Assembly (NCBI GenBank): GCA_904502095.1
Contig: CAJGDG010000019.1
Span: 1-15,494 of the forward strand
Source of the DNA: an uncultured Alphaproteobacteria bacterium
GTDB lineage: Bacteria > Pseudomonadota > Alphaproteobacteria > Rs-D84
Direction of reading: 5' to 3'
Length of the DNA stretch: 15,494 bases
Below the pieces are notes generated by a model, which did not search any database, had not been told where the DNA came from, and saw only the letters and a program-made list of their open reading frames with translations. Of this stretch, positions 1 through 6,877 are shown piece after piece. Both the position numbers and the translations under genes were made by a program. Positions within the stretch are counted from its first letter, which is position 1. Each line of letters starts with the position of its first letter.

Positions 1-119
1 GGTCCTGTGGTCAAGCCACAGGATGACAAAAGAAAGAACTTCCATATATAATTTTAAAATTTTTTTGTAAAAAAACTTAAAAACTCTGTCATTCCACGGC
101 TTGACCGTGGAACCTAGGT
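1..119. repeat. Composite inverted palindrome, copy 1 (left edge truncated)
   Basis: A forward unit (1-28) and an inverted unit (87-119) flank about 58 bp of AT-rich DNA containing TTTTTTTGTAAAAAAACTT. The same arrangement recurs at 193-317 and 11640-11764, so the pair with its spacer behaves as one element. The left few bases lie outside the window. Confidence 0.75.
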
Positions 120-143
120 AAATAATTCTTATTTGCATAAACA

Positions 144-176
144 ACCTGGGTATGAAAATCAAGCCACAGGATGACA
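144..176. repeat. Degraded palindromic unit
   Basis: The edges (ACCTGGG and AAGCCACAGGATGACA) and the 33-bp length are kept, but the left arm CCTGTGG is replaced by unrelated bases (TATGAAAA), so the hairpin cannot form. It is 16 bp from the next unit; the same 16-bp spacing separates the units at 11843 and 11892. Confidence 0.7.
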
Positions 177-192
177 AATTGATTGAAATATT

Positions 193-317
193 ACCTGGGT
201 CCTGTGGTCAAGCCACAGGATGACAAAAGAGAGAACTTTACATATATAGTTTTAAAATTTTTTTGTAAAAAAACTTAAAAACTCTGTCATTCCACGGCTT
301 GACCGTGGAACCTAGGT
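193..317. repeat. Composite inverted palindrome, copy 2
   Basis: This 125-bp element has 33-bp terminal units in opposite orientation (193-225 and 285-317) around an AT-rich 59-bp centre. It matches the copy at 11640-11764 in length and nearly all of the centre. The right-hand stem differs: CCACGG/CCGTGG here, but CCACGGG with an imperfect partner there. Overall it resembles a non-autonomous inverted-repeat (MITE-like) element; no transposase is in the window. Confidence 0.8.
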
Positions 318-340
318 CATCATGCAAATAATGAAATATT

Positions 341-373
341 ACCTGGGTCCTGGGGTCAAGCCCCAGGATGACG
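341..373. repeat. Single palindromic unit with compensated stem
   Basis: Arms are CCTGGGG and CCCCAGG around TCAAG, against CCTGTGG and CCACAGG in other forward units. Both sides of the stem changed together. A right-arm-only remnant follows at about 395-409. Confidence 0.8.
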
Positions 374-446
374 AAGTGGATGTGAGGGGCGAAAAGCCAC
401 AGGATGACAAATTGATTGATATATTTTGTTAAAGAAAGAAAGGATT

Positions 447-477
447 AAAAAAATGGGTTGGAACCCCAACCCATTTT
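447..477 (-). terminator. Rho-independent terminator of the 497-1510 gene
   Basis: Stem AAATGGGTTGG with its complement around a 4-base loop. On the minus strand it is followed by a run of seven T. It lies about 20 bp past the stop of the exported coiled-coil gene. Confidence 0.85.
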
Positions 478-496
478 GAATAATATTTTGGAAATA

Positions 497-1510
497 TTAT
501 TGACCATTTGCTGTTACATCTGCTTCAGCATATTCACGGTCAATCAATTCCCAACCATAAGATACAGAAGAAGTACCATCACCATTATCTGTTACGATTT
601 TTGTCAATGCATACTTACCAGTTGTTGTATTATCAGCTGCGCCTGTGATATCTTCTACGCCACCTTCAACAGCTTCAATTGCTTCCTGCAAATCTGCGTC
701 AGCTTCTGCACGCGCTGTTGCTTCTTCTTGCAACGCAGTTTGTGTTGCCGCCGCATCAGCTGTTGCTTTTACATCAGCAATAGACCCTTCCAAAGCTGAT
801 TTATCTGTGCCATATGATGTTTTATCTACATATGTTTCTGCAATTGTTGTATTTTGAGCGGTCTGAGATGCTTCCAATTCATCTGCATCAATGTATTTTG
901 CCGAATCATTTGTCACACCAGAAATCAAACCATCAACTTCTGTTTTGTTATATGTTGTTGCCTGTGGGGCCGCTGCATCCGCAACTGCAGACACAGCATC
1001 AATATTACCCTGCAATGTATTTTGTGCTGTTGTTAATTCATCTTTTGTTGCATGTGTTGCAGACGCTGTTTCCAATGCAGAAATCTTGCCATCTTGTACA
1101 CCCTGTGCTATATTGATATCGTCAATAGACTGTTGCAAACCTTCAATAGCAGTTGCGCCGTCAACAGCTGCAATAGCTGCATCTACTTGGTCTTTTGTAT
1201 ATGTCGTAGCCTGTGGAGCAGCCGCATCAGCTGTTGCTTTTACGCCAGCAATAGACTGTTCCAAAGCTGATTTATCTGTGCCATATGATGTTTTATCTAC
1301 ATATGTTTCTGCAATTGTTGTATTTTGAGCGGTCTGAGATGCTTCCAATTCATCTGCATCAATGTATTTTGCTGCATCAGCAATAGCTGCCGCTTTTGCT
1401 GTTGCAACTGCTGTATCAACGTAGCCTTTGGATGTAACGGCTGCGTCTGCTGCGCCCATTGCTGTCAAACCCAAAATTGTGGCAAAAATGCCTGCTGTTA
1501 ATTTTTTCAT
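497..1510 (-). CDS. Exported Ala-rich coiled-coil protein with internal duplication
   Basis: I do not recognise a named family. The start at 1510 is chosen over an in-frame ATG at 1552 because an AAGGAAGG SD lies just upstream and the protein then begins with a clean signal peptide (MKKLTAGIFATILG..., cleavage probably after ADA near residue 23). The 337-residue product is rich in Ala, Thr, Asp and Glu with heptad-like stretches, so a long, probably trimeric, coiled coil is likely. Residues 46-98 are repeated almost exactly at 203-255, and two TTYxKxxVD motifs occur near 102-110 and 185-193. The end (SVSYGWELIDR) is a non-coiled tail. No C-terminal beta-barrel or lipobox is visible, so surface anchoring is not evident. 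There is no promoter in the 57-bp purine-rich gap upstream; it is probably co-transcribed with the gene at 1568-2581. Confidence 0.8.
   Translation of the reverse strand: MKKLTAGIFATILGLTAMGAADAAVTSKGYVDTAVATAKAAAIADAAKYIDADELEASQTAQNTTIAETYVDKTSYGTDKSALEQSIAGVKATADAAAPQATTYTKDQVDAAIAAVDGATAIEGLQQSIDDINIAQGVQDGKISALETASATHATKDELTTAQNTLQGNIDAVSAVADAAAPQATTYNKTEVDGLISGVTNDSAKYIDADELEASQTAQNTTIAETYVDKTSYGTDKSALEGSIADVKATADAAATQTALQEEATARAEADADLQEAIEAVEGGVEDITGAADNTTTGKYALTKIVTDNGDGTSSVSYGWELIDREYAEADVTANGQ
751..901. repeat. Intragenic ~150-bp direct repeat, copy A
   Basis: Matches 1222-1372 with only a handful of differences (around 774-776 and 786-788) and is in frame at an offset of 471 bp (157 codons). 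It encodes the duplicated coiled-coil block of the exported protein. Confidence 0.9.
1222..1372. repeat. Intragenic ~150-bp direct repeat, copy B
   Basis: Partner of 751-901. Near identity at silent positions implies a recent duplication or ongoing gene conversion. Confidence 0.9.
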
Positions 1511-1567
1511 TTTTTCCTTCCTTTCTTTCGTTTTGTTTTGTTTGTTTTTCAAACCTGCTTTTCTGGA

Positions 1568-2581
1568 TTAAATACCGCCGTTTGCAATATCTTCATCCGA
1601 AACTGTTAAATCTGATTCACTGTCCACTGACGCATTATCATCATTTGACAACTCATCGCCCATTGTGGTATCAACCGTTGTATTACCACCGGCTGCACCT
1701 GGGTTGACCGGCACGTCAGTGTCATCAACCAATTGCAACCATTCCAATGTTTCGCCATCTTGCGACACAGACAACACACATGTTGTGTGCCCACAAGCCG
1801 CACCTGGCTTTGGAATCGCATATTCTGTCACCTGTTGAACAGTGACCAATTTTTCACTGTCGGCAGGATTTCTTAGCGAACTGGCAATCGCACCAGCAAT
1901 GGAAATTTTGTTGTCAGTCACACTGACAAAACCGTCATCACTGCCTTCATAGCTGACACCAGATTCCAAAATCTTTTGTTCCAGATTTTTTATAATCTGA
2001 TTATTTTCTAACCATGTGTTTAATTGCTCTGCTGCGGCTGTTTCATCAATCACAGGAATTTCAATCGGCTTGCCGTCTTCGGTTTCAATGTAAACAGTAT
2101 TACCATCTTGATAAACAGTAATATGTTCTTTGCCGGTCAATTCCTGCAAATCTTCCTTTAATGTTTCAACATCAACCTTTACTTCATCAAATTCATCCGC
2201 GCTGACCAATCCTGATTTTTCAGGATCAACCTTGACCGAAGAACCACCGCTTAACGCACTGGACCCTGACAAGTATTTACCCAATGATAAACGCTGGGTC
2301 GTGGCCGCCGAACGCGTTGATGGCGTACGCAAAGACGCAGAACCCGCCGTCACACGTGTAGAAGACGGATTAACACGCAACGCCCCAGAACGCGCAGCCG
2401 TCGTTTTTGCCGACGCTGTATTTGTACGCGTTGATGTCGCGTTTGTTTTAACCGCAGAATTTGTTCCAACATAGGTTCCCGCACCACCCAAGGAACGAAC
2501 CGACGACGCAGCGAACCCAGGTGCAGTAATCGCTGCACACAAAACACTTATCATCGAAACCTTGGACAAATTAAAAAACAT
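1568..2581 (-). CDS. Exported low-complexity protein of unknown function
   Basis: I do not recognise this family. The start at 2581 (MFFNLSKVSMISVL...) is preferred over the ATG at 2644 because the candidate -10 at 2612-2617 lies between the two and a GAGAGAG SD-like stretch precedes 2581. The 337-residue product has a signal peptide (about 1-24), a Ser/Thr/Ala/Arg-rich low-complexity region (25-118), a short helical segment (about 128-150) and a beta-like stretch with ITVYQDGNTVYIETEDG (154-170). A second helical segment follows (182-206), then a motif with two Cys (PGAACGHTTC, 259-268) leading into SVSQDGETLEWLQLVD, and an acidic tail. That penultimate block resembles the tail of the downstream neighbour (SVSYGWELID), suggesting a shared module. 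It is likely periplasmic or surface-located. Confidence 0.75.
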   Translation of the reverse strand: MFFNLSKVSMISVLCAAITAPGFAASSVRSLGGAGTYVGTNSAVKTNATSTRTNTASAKTTAARSGALRVNPSSTRVTAGSASLRTPSTRSAATTQRLSLGKYLSGSSALSGGSSVKVDPEKSGLVSADEFDEVKVDVETLKEDLQELTGKEHITVYQDGNTVYIETEDGKPIEIPVIDETAAAEQLNTWLENNQIIKNLEQKILESGVSYEGSDDGFVSVTDNKISIAGAIASSLRNPADSEKLVTVQQVTEYAIPKPGAACGHTTCVLSVSQDGETLEWLQLVDDTDVPVNPGAAGGNTTVDTTMGDELSNDDNASVDSESDLTVSDEDIANGGI

Positions 2582-2611
2582 CTTTTGTTGAACTCTCTCT
2601 TCTTTGTTCCC

Positions 2612-2620
2612 AGTATAACA
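2612..2620 (-). promoter_or_regulatory. Extended -10 promoter for the 2581 gene
   Basis: The minus strand reads TGTTATACT, an extended -10 (TGn plus TATACT), about 30 bp before the chosen start. A perfect palindrome TTCGCGAA (2624-2631) sits directly upstream in the spacer and could be an operator. No good -35 is visible. Confidence 0.5.
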
Positions 2621-2689
2621 CATTTCGCGAATCGGAAAAAGCACTTTTTTTATTTTTTCCTATTTTTTTTAAAACTTTTCTCTTGTTTT

Positions 2690-3403
2690 TTAAAAATTAT
2701 ATCTGACACCCAACGAAACCGCGTTTTCCAGCATCAAACCAATTTCATTTTTAATATCGTATGTTTCACCATCTTCCTTATATATAAATGTACGCGCATG
2801 TTCTGTGCCATACAATCCAGACAGGCGATAACGCAAATCCAGTGTCAAGTTATAATCCAATCTGTGTGAATAACCAACCATCAAACCAACAATCGGTGAA
2901 ACAGCGCGCTGCGAACTGTCGCCACCCGTAAAATCGCGCCCCTGTAATTTTGTCTTGGGCAACGCGATACCCGCACCCGCACCAACATACATACCGTTTG
3001 CAAAATCACGATAACCGTTCGCCATCAAATATGGAATTGCCATTTTAAATGTGGTACCGCCAAATTCGTCTTCAAATTGCCCCAACATACCGCCTTCGAT
3101 TTCGGCGCGCCACAGGTAATTTAAACTTTTACCGACAAATACGCCGCCGCCAAACAACGCTTCGAAATAATCATCATCGTGCAGTTCATTTGCGTTTGGC
3201 GCATTGGTCGAATAATCGTTTTTCCAGCTCATTAAATTCAGCCCAACACGGCCACCGATATACCAACCGTTATTTGCCTTGTCCATATAATCGTATGTCA
3301 CACGATAACCATTTGCATCATCACGTTTGATATAGCTGGGCGCAGCGTCTGCCACAGTTGTTGATACAGCTACAAAAACCGCCAAAGAAACTATTTTTTT
3401 CAC
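2690..3403 (-). CDS. Outer-membrane beta-barrel protein
   Basis: The 237-residue protein has a signal peptide (about 1-20, ending ADA) followed by alternating aromatic and polar strands typical of small outer-membrane barrels: GWYIGGRVGLNL near 45-57, GMYVGAGAGIAL in the middle, and YNLTLDLRYRLSGLYG late. It ends in NAVSLGVRYNF, with the C-terminal Phe and alternating hydrophobics expected of the BAM-recognition signal. The size suggests an 8-stranded OmpA/Opa-like barrel. It may be an adhesin or structural porin-like protein; nothing indicates a substrate. The start has an AAAGGATA SD about 10 bp upstream. No GC-rich terminator follows, only an A-rich minus-strand tract (2641-2689), so some read-through into the 2581 gene is possible. 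Confidence 0.85.
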   Translation of the reverse strand: MKKIVSLAVFVAVSTTVADAAPSYIKRDDANGYRVTYDYMDKANNGWYIGGRVGLNLMSWKNDYSTNAPNANELHDDDYFEALFGGGVFVGKSLNYLWRAEIEGGMLGQFEDEFGGTTFKMAIPYLMANGYRDFANGMYVGAGAGIALPKTKLQGRDFTGGDSSQRAVSPIVGLMVGYSHRLDYNLTLDLRYRLSGLYGTEHARTFIYKEDGETYDIKNEIGLMLENAVSLGVRYNF

Positions 3404-3485
3404 GACCTATCCTTTCCTTTTTATTATTTATGTGAAAAGTTTACCATATTTTGCAATCCTTTCCAAGCGATAAAAAAATCAAGCG

Positions 3486-3515
3486 TTGACAACACAATAT
3501 ATAAAAAGATAAAAT
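3486..3515 (+). promoter_or_regulatory. Sigma70-type promoter of pal
   Basis: A consensus -35 TTGACA (3486-3491) and TAAAAT -10 (3510-3515) with an 18-bp spacer. The SD AAAGGAAG (3523-3530) and ATG (3535) follow. Confidence 0.75.
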
Positions 3516-3534
3516 AAGCACCAAAGGAAGTACC

Positions 3535-3927
3535 ATGAAAAAATTCGCATTTCTTGCTATAACAATGACGCTGACGGCATGCAGCATACCATCCGACATC
3601 AACAATCGTCAGGCATTTTTTGAATTAAATTCCGCAGAAATTTCCCGTGATACACGCCGTGAATTAAAGTCTCAGGCCGAATATCTAAAACGCAACCCTG
3701 AAACAAAAATCGTTATCCAGGGACACTGTGACGAACGCGGTTCAACCGAATACAATCTGGCGCTGGGTGCACTGCGCGCCGGGAACGCCGCACACGCAAT
3801 AATTCACGAAGGTATCGAACCCAACAGAATCAGAACCGTTTCATACGGCAAAAACAAACCATCACATTTCGGAACTGGCGAAGAAGTTTGGTCCAAAAAC
3901 CGCAACACAACGACAATTGTTGAATAA
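3535..3927 (+). CDS. pal: Peptidoglycan-associated lipoprotein Pal
   Basis: Pal links the outer membrane to peptidoglycan and works with TolB in envelope constriction at division. The 130-residue protein has a short signal peptide with lipobox LTAC (lipidated Cys16), a brief linker, and an OmpA-type domain. Diagnostic are FFELNSAEI (28-36), the meso-DAP-binding stretch GHCDERGSTEYN (63-74, Asp66 and Arg68), and LGALRAGNA (77-85). The usual NRR near the end reads NRNTTT, a modest deviation. It is shorter than typical Pal (about 160-175) because the linker after the lipid anchor is reduced. It has its own strong promoter and terminator and lies 79 bp upstream of ftsE rather than beside tolB, which is at 6902-8221. 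Other OmpA-domain lipoproteins are possible, but size and motifs favour Pal. Confidence 0.9.
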   Translation: MKKFAFLAITMTLTACSIPSDINNRQAFFELNSAEISRDTRRELKSQAEYLKRNPETKIVIQGHCDERGSTEYNLALGALRAGNAAHAIIHEGIEPNRIRTVSYGKNKPSHFGTGEEVWSKNRNTTTIVE

Positions 3928-3929
3928 AC

Positions 3930-3951
3930 AATCCCCAAACGGGGATTTTTT
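3930..3951 (+). terminator. Terminator of pal
   Basis: Hairpin AATCCCCAAACGGGGATT followed by T residues, directly after the pal stop codon. The same 18 bp occurs at 11991-12008 and, reverse-complemented, at 6881-6898. Confidence 0.9.
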
Positions 3952-3970
3952 AGTAGATAGCACTAACCAC

Positions 3971-3999
3971 TTGCGCTAAAAAAATTTTTTTACTATATT
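3971..3999 (+). promoter_or_regulatory. Candidate promoter giving a leaderless ftsE mRNA
   Basis: TTGCGC (3971-3976), 17 bp, TATATT (3994-3999). The predicted transcription start falls on or next to the ftsE ATG at 4006, and no SD precedes that ATG. The -35 is weak (3 of 6), and TACTAT at 3991 is an alternative -10. Confidence 0.4.
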
Positions 4000-4005
4000 C
4001 AAATC

Positions 4006-4797
4006 ATGGAAGAAAAGACAACTATTTCATTTGCAAATGTCGCTGCGCAATATGACGGAACGCCCGAAATATTAACCGATGTTTCTTTTAATATCAGCGG
4101 TGGCGCATTTTACTTTTTATCGGGCGCGTCGGGCGCCGGCAAAACAACACTGCTGCGATTGATTTATCAATTGCACAAGCCATCACGCGGTCAAATTAAA
4201 ATCTTTGGCAAAACAACAAATGATATGTCACGCGACGAAATCACACAAATTCGCCAGAAAATGGCAATTGTATTCCAAGAATATTCTTTGTTGTCACACC
4301 TGTCTGTATTTGACAATGTTGCCCTGCCCCTGCGTGTACGCGGTATGCCAGATGCAAAAATAAAAAAACTGGTGGCCAAGGTATTGGACTGGGTTGGTCT
4401 GGGCAAATACGCAGACGCAAATCCGCGCGCATTATCCGGTGGTCAACAGCAACGCGTATCTGTCGCACGCGCGATTATTACACAGCCTTCCATTTTACTG
4501 GCGGACGAACCAACCGGAAACCTGGACGATGAAAACGCATCACGATTGATGGAACTGTTTATCCAGATGAACAAAATGTTTGGAACAACTATTATTTTGG
4601 CGACCCACAGTAAAAAGCTGATGGAAACATACAAATTTCCTGTAATAAAGGTTGAAAACCATCGCGTAAGCTTTACAGGCAAATCAGACACCACCGCCAA
4701 AGCAAACGATTCGGAAAAAAAGATTTGGAAGGGACCAAAACCTCAGAACTATTTTGCCGAACTATCAAAACAATTTGACGATATTGGAAACGCATAA
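4006..4797 (+). CDS. ftsE: Cell-division ABC transporter ATPase FtsE
   Basis: FtsE is the cytoplasmic ATPase of the FtsEX complex, which couples the divisome to peptidoglycan hydrolase activation rather than transporting a solute. All ABC motifs are present: Walker A GASGAGKTT (40-48), Q-loop Gln91, signature LSGGQ (143-147), Walker B ILLADEP (163-169), D-loop, and switch His201. The context identifies it as FtsE rather than LolD or another MacB-type ATPase: ftsX begins in the overlapping TAATG at its stop, followed by ydcF-like and plsC. At 263 residues it is longer than E. coli FtsE (about 222) because of a charged C-terminal extension after about residue 220. The ATG has no SD, and the candidate promoter suggests leaderless translation. 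Confidence 0.93.
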   Translation: MEEKTTISFANVAAQYDGTPEILTDVSFNISGGAFYFLSGASGAGKTTLLRLIYQLHKPSRGQIKIFGKTTNDMSRDEITQIRQKMAIVFQEYSLLSHLSVFDNVALPLRVRGMPDAKIKKLVAKVLDWVGLGKYADANPRALSGGQQQRVSVARAIITQPSILLADEPTGNLDDENASRLMELFIQMNKMFGTTIILATHSKKLMETYKFPVIKVENHRVSFTGKSDTTAKANDSEKKIWKGPKPQNYFAELSKQFDDIGNA

Positions 4798-5636
4798 TGA
4801 AACGAAAACCGCTTGTATTTTCACTGGTCCGCGAACAATCTTTGTTTATGACTGCGATAATGGCGCTGCTGTCATTTTTGTCTGTTTTGACATTGGGCGT
4901 TGCGTTGTCGGTTGGGTCCGGGGTTTTGCGTTGGAACAATCAATGGGAACTGTTCGCAACTGTTCAGGTCACAAACGCAGACAAATACGACACAGTCAAA
5001 AAAATAATCGAAAAAAATTCTGAAAAAATTGCATCTGCCAATGAAATATCTTCACAACAAATGCAGGACTTGATGGCCCCGTGGGTTTCAGGCGGCAGCG
5101 CTATTAAAAATTACCTGCCAAAAATGTGGGAAATAAAATTCAAATCACAATCAGATTTAAAAAGTTTTGGCGAACAAATCGAAAACAACGCGCGCTTTTT
5201 AACACACGCCAGCGCACTGAAATCATCAACATCAGCTGGCTGGAAAATGATTTTAATCGCGTCGTTTATATTAACCTTGATGCTGGGCGCAATTGGTTTT
5301 TGTATTTGCTATATCGCACAAAATACAGCAATGTTGCACCGCCGCGAACTGGAAATATTAAACCAGGTCGGCGCATCAGACGGCTTTGTCGCAAAACAAA
5401 TGCAAATCATAGTTGCAAAAATCAGCGCAATCGCAACCTCAATCGGTTTTGCAGCTGCGACCCCCGTCTTAATACTGATAAATTCAACCGCACACAGTGC
5501 GCGTGTTGGATTAATGGCGATGATAGGCTTATCCGGATTCGGATGGTTTATGCTTATATTGCTACCAATCGCAATTGTCATATTTGCGATTTGGATAACC
5601 CGCCGAACAACAATAAACATTTTAAAGAATAATTAA
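4797..5636 (+). CDS. ftsX: Cell-division permease-like protein FtsX
   Basis: FtsX is the membrane partner of FtsE; its large extracytoplasmic loop regulates peptidoglycan hydrolases or their activators at the septum. The 279-residue protein shows the FtsX topology: TM1 about 17-40, extracytoplasmic domain about 43-147, TM2 149-174, a cytoplasmic coupling loop with HRRELEILNQVGASDGF (181-197), TM3 206-230 and TM4 246-268. The coupling loop is the best-conserved FtsX feature. Start and stop each overlap neighbours by one base (TAATG), so translation is probably coupled from ftsE through to the next gene. The N-terminal cytoplasmic tail is very short, as is usual in Alphaproteobacteria. Confidence 0.92.
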   Translation: MKRKPLVFSLVREQSLFMTAIMALLSFLSVLTLGVALSVGSGVLRWNNQWELFATVQVTNADKYDTVKKIIEKNSEKIASANEISSQQMQDLMAPWVSGGSAIKNYLPKMWEIKFKSQSDLKSFGEQIENNARFLTHASALKSSTSAGWKMILIASFILTLMLGAIGFCICYIAQNTAMLHRRELEILNQVGASDGFVAKQMQIIVAKISAIATSIGFAAATPVLILINSTAHSARVGLMAMIGLSGFGWFMLILLPIAIVIFAIWITRRTTINILKNN

Positions 5637-6151
5637 TGTTGCACAAAGTAATCACACCATCTTTTTTGTTGGCCAGTCTGTTCGTCATTGGCGGAATGTA
5701 CTTTAAATCAACAACGCCACGCCAATGCGGCGCAATAACCGATTACGACAGCATATTTGTATTAACAGGCGATGAACGCAGGATTCCTTTTGCAATAAAA
5801 AAAATGCGCGAATTTCCACACGCTGATCTTTATATTATCGGCGCAGGCGCATCGGGACTGCTGAATTTTGAACGCCACGCGATTATTGAATCTGGGTCAA
5901 AATCAACATATCAAAATGCACTGGCGATAAAGAAAATCGCAACCGAGCAAAATTTGAACCGAATCGTAATAATCACAACCGAAGACCACATAAACCGTTC
6001 AAAGTACTTGATACAAAGCGAATTACCAGCGACCGAAATCATCGCATGTCCTGCGGCATTGATTGGTATGCCACCTGCGAAAAGACTGGAACGTTGGGCA
6101 ACAGAATACATAAAATACATCGTCACAATGTTTGGAATAAAAGAAAGTTAA
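5636..6151 (+). CDS. YdcF/SanA-like DUF218 membrane-anchored protein
   Basis: This protein belongs to the DUF218 superfamily (YdcF, SanA, ElyC), whose members are linked to envelope integrity and peptidoglycan or lipid-carrier homeostasis; a biochemical activity is not established. The 171 residues start with one TM or uncleaved signal anchor (about 7-23). Family motifs follow: DSIFVLTGDERRIPFA (38-53), a Gly-rich IIGAGASG (67-74), SKSTYQNA (88-95) and VIITTEDHINRS (111-122), the last corresponding to the family's V-T-x-x-x-H-x-x-R-S. The 1-bp overlap with ftsX and the following plsC reproduce an order common in Alphaproteobacteria, supporting a role in the same envelope process. The domain is at the short end for the family. 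Confidence 0.8.
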   Translation: MLHKVITPSFLLASLFVIGGMYFKSTTPRQCGAITDYDSIFVLTGDERRIPFAIKKMREFPHADLYIIGAGASGLLNFERHAIIESGSKSTYQNALAIKKIATEQNLNRIVIITTEDHINRSKYLIQSELPATEIIACPAALIGMPPAKRLERWATEYIKYIVTMFGIKES

Positions 6152-6169
6152 AATAAAAAAGGAAGAAAA

Positions 6170-6877
6170 ATGTTCAAAACAATCGTCTTTAAAATCGCAC
6201 TGGGTATTTATTTTACACTGTGGTCGCCATTATTACTGATTGGACTGGTTTCGAAAAAACTATCCAGAAAATTTGTATTTGCAGATGCAGCGGGCGTTCT
6301 GGTTTTAGCGCGCCTAATTTGCGGCATTAAATACCAAGTCCACTATCCAGAAACCGAAGAAAACGGCATTCCAAAACTGCCTGACAACCTGCAAAGACTG
6401 GACGGCAAAGCCATTGTCGCGGCAAAACATATGTCTATCTTAGAAATCGCTGTCATATCAAAAGTGATGCCAAACACATTCTTTATCATGAAACGCGAAT
6501 TATTATGGATTCCGATTTACGGCTGGGCGTTTTGGCGCTGTGGGATGCTGGGCGTAAACCGCGCCAAAGGCAAAACAAACATGAAGAAATTGGCAGACGA
6601 TGTCGAACAACGCGTTCTGGATGGATACACACTGGTAATATTCCCCGAAGGCACACGCGCAAAACCGGGCGAAAGAATACCATTAAAACGCGGGCTGTTA
6701 ATGCTGGCATACACATTAAAACTGCCTATTTTGCCAATCGGCACAGACGCGGGCTTATATTGGCCAAAACACGGCCGTATGAATTCGGGCACAGCAAATG
6801 TTTGGTTTGAACCATTATTACCATGCAACGCATCACTGGACGAAATCAGCGATGCAATTAACCGTCACAGTGCATAA
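6170..6877 (+). CDS. plsC: 1-acyl-sn-glycerol-3-phosphate acyltransferase (PlsC family)
   Basis: PlsC acylates lysophosphatidic acid to phosphatidic acid at the inner membrane, the precursor of membrane phospholipids. The 235-residue protein has an N-terminal membrane segment (about 8-27), acyltransferase block I KHMSILE (86-92; His87 and Glu92 forming HX4E, the variant usual in Alphaproteobacteria), block II with GMLGVNR (125-131), block III FPEGTR (158-163) and block IV around LPILPIGTDAG. The ATG is preceded by GGAAG. It sits 18 bp after the ydcF-like gene and ends the operon at a terminator shared with tolB. Other PlsC-fold acyltransferases are possible, but size and context suit the housekeeping enzyme. 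Confidence 0.88.
   Translation: MFKTIVFKIALGIYFTLWSPLLLIGLVSKKLSRKFVFADAAGVLVLARLICGIKYQVHYPETEENGIPKLPDNLQRLDGKAIVAAKHMSILEIAVISKVMPNTFFIMKRELLWIPIYGWAFWRCGMLGVNRAKGKTNMKKLADDVEQRVLDGYTLVIFPEGTRAKPGERIPLKRGLLMLAYTLKLPILPIGTDAGLYWPKHGRMNSGTANVWFEPLLPCNASLDEISDAINRHSA

Larger units (their letters stand above)
1..420. repeat. Palindromic repeat cluster A
   Basis: This intergenic stretch has no credible gene. It is built from about seven copies of a 33-bp palindromic unit with edges ACCTGGG/ACCTAGG and TGACA. The units lie at 1-28 (cut by the window edge), 87-119 (inverted), 144-176, 193-225, 285-317 (inverted), 341-373 and a remnant near 377-409. Each intact unit forms a hairpin with a TCAAG-type loop. 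Similar short palindromes are scattered between genes in Rickettsiales and other Alphaproteobacteria, so I read these as a mobile or multiplied extragenic element; their function is unknown. A second cluster sits at 11571-11924. Confidence 0.85.

Noticed and set aside
1..420. Regularly spaced repeats as a possible CRISPR array
   Set aside because: Units occur in both orientations with irregular gaps, gaps are themselves repeated, and no cas gene is present.
891..1328. 145-residue open frame opposite the coiled-coil gene
   Set aside because: It mirrors the repetitive Ala/Thr codons of the minus-strand gene, has no SD, and the minus frame has a signal peptide, SD and terminator.
2130..2474. 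114-residue plus-strand frame within the exported low-complexity gene
   Set aside because: Shadow of the Ser/Thr/Arg-rich minus-strand frame, with no SD or recognisable motif.
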